DNA from: Quercus robur
Lineage: Eukaryota > Streptophyta > Magnoliopsida > Fagales > Fagaceae
Direction of reading: 5' to 3'
Assembly (NCBI RefSeq): GCF_932294415.1
Contig: NC_065544.1
Coordinates: 32,087,210 to 32,151,209, forward strand
DNA length: 64,000 bases
Shown: positions 59,417-64,000 of the stretch, piece by piece
How the letters are laid out: every line of letters starts with the position of its first letter
How positions within the stretch are numbered: position 1 is the stretch's first letter
Notes under the pieces: model-generated
Databases searched by the model: none
What the model was told of the DNA's origin: nothing
What the model saw: only the letters and a program-made list of their open reading frames with translations
Program-made: the position numbers and the translations under genes

Positions 59417-61399
59417 CTAGTCTGATTTCAAGTCTTCTTCCAATAAAATTTCAGATGATTCTTGTTTTGTCGTACTATTTGACAAGTTTGAAAGAAGACC
59501 AACCGAAGCCTCACCTTGAACTTCTCGATGCAGTTGTGAGTGTGACTCATCTAAATGGTCTTCCATAGAGTTATTAATAGGCAAGGGAGGTTGTTCTGCA
59601 TCAAATTGTGTCCATTTCCTATCCTTTGCATGAACTAAAGTAGGATACAGTAAAAACCCTATGATTATTACTGCACCACTGACTAAAAATGTCTTCAAAG
59701 AGGCCAAGCACATAACAAGAACAAGCATCAATGCAGGAGGCAAGCAAAGCATTGTCACCCCAAATGTTCCCAATGGAACTTTATAAGGTCTATGAAGATC
59801 TGGCTTCTTTATTCTCAATTTTATAAAAGCAGCAAACTCAAGAAGCATTCCTATAGCATATAAGAAATTAAGAAATTCCAAGATTTCCTGAAAACTCATC
59901 CACGACAAGAAGATAACTCCAGTAGCAGAGCACAAAATGCTAATGGTGGGCGTCCCATACTTTGATCTACAAGGAAATTAAAAGAGGATTGTCATAAAAT
60001 AGCTCATTACAGTGTGTTTTTTTTTCCTTCTTTTTCCTTTCCATCCAAACGATAGTTTCATGTACAGGACATTGGTAGCAAAAATATGGAAGAAGACTTC
60101 AAATCAGAATCATATGATTGTCTCATAGATTAAATTCATAGTTTAAGTCATGCCTTAAAGAATCATGAATCATATGATTGTTGGGCAGCGGTGGGGTAGA
60201 ATAAGGTCCACTTTGGATTCTAAAATATAACTGATCACTTGAAAGGGCTAGGAGATAAGCAGTTAAGCACTATGCGGTTAGCTTTTACCTTTTATCTTAG
60301 AAGTAAATTAAATAGGCAGCAAGAGGTCATTTTTCCCAAAAGTTGCTTACAAAATTTTAAATTCCACATACAAAAAGGAAACAGCAAACAGTCTCAAAGA
60401 AAGCAAAGAAGACAAAATGGCTGACCTTGAAGCAAATATAGCTGGAAGCATTCCCATCTCGCTCATCCCAAGAAGTTGGAAGGCATCACCACTCATTTCT
60501 GCTTCAAATAAGCCCATGTTAGACATTGCAGCAGCTACTTGTATCCACCACTTGAGCCAGTAGCCACCTATCAACATCCCAACTTCTGCAAAATAACCAT
60601 CACTCCACTCACTAGGTGCAGAATTTGTAGCACCTGTTCCTGCAAGTAGTGGAATCAAATACGATAAAACCACCAAAACCACAGCCCCAAAAAGCGCCTT
60701 TGGAAACGTCTTGCTCGGATTTTCCACCTCACCTGCAAGAGTACTTGCCTTATCCCAATAATTCAAATTCCAAAACATACTATTGAAGTATCCCCTCCAA
60801 TCCAACTTTTTAAAATCTACAACTAGCCACTGCTTAGGCCTTATTCGGGGAATTGAAAGAATACCCATCACCACAAATGGGCAAAGAGAGAAAGCTGCAA
60901 GGGTAACTGCAGAAAACCCAACAATGTGCAGGCCTCTATAATTCAAATAAGTCAATGAAACTGTAATTCCTAATAGAGCTGGAATTCTGGCAGCCAATTG
61001 GTTGAAGATTGGAAATGAATGCTTCAAGTAATCGAGGAACAAAACTGGGTAAAGAGCATTGTCCATAACCCCACTAAACCATTTCCAAAATCCCTCTTGG
61101 AACCCCCAGAAAGGCCCAAAAGCTGATGATATCCAAATAACATATCCACCATTTTCAGGGAAGCTTGTGGAAAGCTCAGCTGTCACTAAAGCTTCAGGAA
61201 TGCTCCAAATTAAAGGGAATATTAAGAAACCAAGCAAAGACAAAAGAGGGCCTCCTCCAGCCTTGACTGAATCCTCTACTCCAAAAGGACCCCCAGAAAC
61301 CTCATAGAAAATTAGAGCTATAAGAGGCAGCACTGTAAGTTTTGGATTTTTTTTCACAGCAGTATTGTTGTCATCACTGACCATTCCCTCTTCACCCAT
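59417..61399 (-). CDS. PUT5: Polyamine/amino-acid transporter, PUT5-like (APC superfamily)
   Basis: This is a plant polyamine uptake transporter of the L-type (LAT) branch of the APC superfamily, a proton-coupled carrier in a cell membrane. Exons: 61399-60426 and 59966-59417. The GT-AG intron joins in phase (TCA AG|A), giving 507 aa. The first membrane segment has [20 protein letters not shown], the APC substrate-binding break. Next come [40 protein letters not shown] and, in exon 2, [20 protein letters not shown]. About 12 hydrophobic segments are expected, followed by a polar acidic tail. The start is the second of three in-frame ATGs (61489, 61399, 61384); 61489 would add a Ser-Leu repeat translated from a (GA)n tract, so it is unlikely. 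PUT5 rather than PUT1-4 is judged from memory. Confidence 0.9.
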
Positions 61400-61400
61400 C

Positions 61401-61402
<2 letters not shown>

Positions 61403-61443
<41 letters not shown>
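61403..61443. repeat. (GA)n tract in the transporter 5' UTR
   Basis: About 20 GA units, ending 4 bp upstream of the chosen start codon (CT repeats on the coding strand). CT-rich leaders of this type are common in plant promoters/5' UTRs. Confidence 0.85.
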
Positions 61444-61446
<3 letters not shown>

Positions 61447-62497
61447 AGAACTTAGAACCACCAAAAAGTTTAACACGACTTTTAGTCAACTGGGTTATGC
61501 ATAAAAATCAGATCTTTTGGGGTTATGAAGCTAATTCCTTAATACCCATCAACCAAATGATCAAAAATGAAGCACAAAATGGATTTCACTTTTCGGAAAC
61601 TACCTGTTTTCAAAGTGGGTTTTCATGGTTCGTCTGTCGCTGAATCTTTGCTCCAAAAACTCTCTCCCTCTCTCTCTCTCTCTTCTATGATTCTATCCTA
61701 TCCTTACTTCTCAGAGAACGTGGAATACAAGGACAAAGGCATTGATTCTGCGCACAAATGTGAGATCCATTGTTGTCACATTTGCGAGAAAAATCAAAGT
61801 TTTGACTTGTGTGTGATTACTTATTATTACATTTACACACCCCGTCACCGTCACGTGGGGATAGGTGGACACTGGAGACATTATTGTACAAAATAGGCGG
61901 CCAGCTTTTGTCATGAGATTGCGTGCAACATTAGATTCGCACGTACACTACACTAATCACGCATTTGTCATGGATATTTTAGAGCATTCACGCGTCTAAA
62001 AAATTTAGGACGTTAAGTAAGAAACGTCTATTTGGAAATACATACAAATTAAAAAGTATACGAAAATTGTTTAAATACTGAAAATATTTTTTTTATAAGA
62101 TTTAAATACTGAAAATTGATATTTAAACAACAATAATAAATGGGTCCTTAGCTTTTAACAACTCAAAACATTAGTTTATTTATTTTAAGTTTTAACAACT
62201 TACTTTATAATACATACTATAACAAAAGTTTTATATTAAACATTCAACACATTAAAATAATATAAACAACACAATAAAATAATATATCTAATATCAAAAC
62301 CAACAACCACAACTATTAATATATTGTTACCCAAAAAAAAAAAAAAAACAACTATTAATATATTAAAATATTATTTTTTAACACTACATTAAAATATTAT
62401 TTTTTTTAAGTTTAACCGCTTTGCTGCAGTCACAATTTTGGAGAATTGGTTGTTAAATTGATTTTTTTGTCAATTTAGCAACCTCACTGGGATGCTC
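61444..62497. other. Promoter side of the transporter, then AT-rich spacer
   Basis: No gene was seen. The first 400 bp probably holds the 5' UTR/promoter of the transporter, with a second CT tract at 61664-61684. From 61980 to 62490 the sequence is AT-rich. Confidence 0.5.
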
Positions 62498-64000
62498 TTT
62501 TTTTTTTTTTTTTGGTAAACTGGATACTTCATTAACTAAGAAACGGCAACAACATCAACAATAGCAGGGCAACGCTTGATACAAAAGTAGCCATAGAGGT
62601 CCGAAAGAAAACAATACAGCAAAGAGGGGGGAGGGGAGTTGTAAAACAAAATATCAGCATCTTGTTGAGTGCCTAATCTAGCTAAACCATCAGCACATTG
62701 ATTGGCCTCCTGATAGCAGTGAGTCACTTTGGCTTGAGGAAGAAGAGAAATCAGGCGCTTGCAATCATTCACAATAGCAGAATTAGCAACATTAGAGTTT
62801 GCAGAACAGTTCATCAGATCAGCAACTACTCTAGCATCAAGCTCTACTTCTAAAGCATTAATACCCAAGTTTAGACACATAAGTAAGCCATCCCTAAGAG
62901 CCCAAATTTTAGTCATAAAGCTAGTCGTTGTTCCTATATTTCTGGAGAAAGCTTGAACCCAATTTCCTGAGGCATCCCGTAAGATTCCTCCTCCCCCTGC
63001 AGCACCTGGATTGCCTAGGGAGGAACCATCAGTGTTAAGTTTGAACCACCCTTGACATGGTCTTTCCCACCGAATCCTTCGCTTAACCTTAACTTTATAC
63101 CTAGCATAGTTTTGAGCACAAAACACAAACTCTGAGACTCTTTGGATGACCTCTTTGTGTATAGTTTGGCAAAGGGGTTGGTTCTTGAAAAATACTCTGT
63201 TTCTGTGCTGCCAAATGGTCCAAATTCCGAATGCAAAGAGTGTACTCCAGGGAAGGGAGTTAGCTTGGAGTCTCCTTTGAGATTTCCAATTATCTTCTAG
63301 CCATCTTCGAAGATCCATGGAGAAAAAATCTGAGTTGAGTTTCCCATCACTAATGGACTGCCAACAATTAGAAGCTAAGTAGCAATCTCTTAACATATGG
63401 ATGATGGACTCCGGAGCTTGTAAGCATAAAGGGCAGGATGTCTCAATTTGCATCCCTCTAGAAGCGAGGCACTCTCGAGTTGCTAAACTCTCATGGAAGC
63501 ACATCCAAATGAAGGATTGGACCCTAGGAAGAGTATTGATTTTCCATATCCATTTTCCATTAAAGGTACTCACATAGTTATCAAGCTGGTCCGCTAGCAA
63601 GTAGGCACTATTGAGATTGAAATTGCCATTGGATGAGGCAGCCCAGATAAGGCGGTCCTCCTCGTTAGCAACCTAGGATCTAGGCATCGCTTGGATTTCC
63701 TTTTGGATGCCAGTGGGAAGAACCATAGAAATTTTTCTCCACTCCCACCCGTTAGCCGAGGCAACGTCTCTAATATTCAGATCATCCTCACCCCTCATTA
63801 ACGGGCCATTCATGATTCCTCTAAGGGGTCCTTTTGAAGTCCAGGAATCATACCAAAATTTGAGATTACTGTCACGCCCAAGACTCCACCGTGTACCCTT
63901 TGTGAAGATGTCCATGCCTGCTTTCATTGCTTTCCAGGTCCTAGAACTAGGAAGAGCATTTACACTTCTAGAATTAATTCTTCTGGGCGACATGTATTTC
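62498..64000 (-). mobile_element. 3' end of an L1-type LINE with RNase H
   Basis: The element runs out of the window on the right. Its poly-A tail appears as a T-run at 62498-62513, 22 bp past the ORF2 stop. It carries the end of ORF2 (62536-63993). Its 5' part and target duplication are not in the window. Confidence 0.88.
62536..63993 (-). pseudogene. LINE ORF2 C-terminus: zf-RVT and RNase H
   Basis: One frame spans 63993-62536 with a single TAG at 63673-63675. The upstream part has TRWSLGRDSNLKFWYDSW. The zf-RVT part has LPRVQSFIWMCFHESLATRE and CPLCLQAPESIIHMLRDC. The RNase H part starts WFKLNTDGSSLGNPGAAGGG and has IWALRDGLLMCL, EVELDARVVADL, then YQEANQCADGLARLG. These give the Asp (TDG), Glu/Ala-Leu, Asp and final Asp positions of a plant LINE RNase H. 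The protein is nearly open, so the copy may be young. Confidence 0.88.

Noticed and set aside
61400-61489. Upstream ATG of the transporter gene
   Set aside because: The extra residues would be a Ser-Leu repeat translated from the (GA)n leader.

Overview
This is a plant nuclear window, from a dicot and probably a woody one. It holds intron-rich plant genes (a plastid ClpR subunit, BUB3, a SAGA ADA1-like subunit, a polyamine/amino-acid transporter) set in dense, nested transposons. The repeats suggest a Fagaceae-like tree, but that is only an impression. Four single-copy-type genes are supported by full exon models or a full-length reading frame: CLPR1 (+, 18416-33611, nine exons, 388 aa), BUB3 (-, 35315-40509, nine exons, 341 aa), an ADA1/TADA1-like SAGA subunit (-, 55388-56461, 357 aa) and a PUT5-like polyamine transporter (-, 59417-61399, two coding exons, 507 aa).

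Layout. 1-5950: a decayed Gypsy-type retrotransposon with gag remnants. 5950-7280: an unclassified repeat. 7285-18235: a Mutator-like (MULE) domain. It has arms rich in CTCGAG-type short palindromes, a broken MURA transposase, an inserted LTR-like block, a hAT element, and minus-strand exon fragments of valyl-tRNA synthetase and xanthine dehydrogenase (a Pack-MULE pattern). It ends about 180 bp before the CLPR1 start codon. 18416-33611: CLPR1, whose sixth intron is 12 kb. That intron holds an RTE-type LINE broken by a solo LTR (TSD CACAA) and by a 6.3 kb L1-type LINE (13 bp TSD), followed by a hAT-like element. 33612-35314: the 3' ends of CLPR1 and BUB3 converge.

40853-50797: a Helitron with a 3' hairpin and CTAG end. 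It carries exon-like captured sequence and is itself split by an 8.15 kb LTR retrotransposon (TSD CCTGT) that has no recognisable gag-pol but two internal tandem arrays. A related Helitron 5' end follows directly. 51250-55387: intergenic with degenerate repeats. 55388-57130: ADA1-like gene with a 5' UTR intron. 58380-58577: a Harbinger/Tourist MITE. 59417-61399: transporter. 62498-64000: the 3' end of an L1-type LINE with an RNase H domain.

The host genes do not form a pathway: plastid proteolysis, spindle checkpoint, chromatin/transcription and polyamine transport. From memory, Arabidopsis CLPR1 lies near BUB3.2, and BUB3.1 lies near PUT5, so this order may preserve an ancestral block. The best candidates for something undescribed are the coding-free LTR element with its arrays, the abutting Helitrons, and the palindrome-armed Pack-MULE in front of CLPR1.
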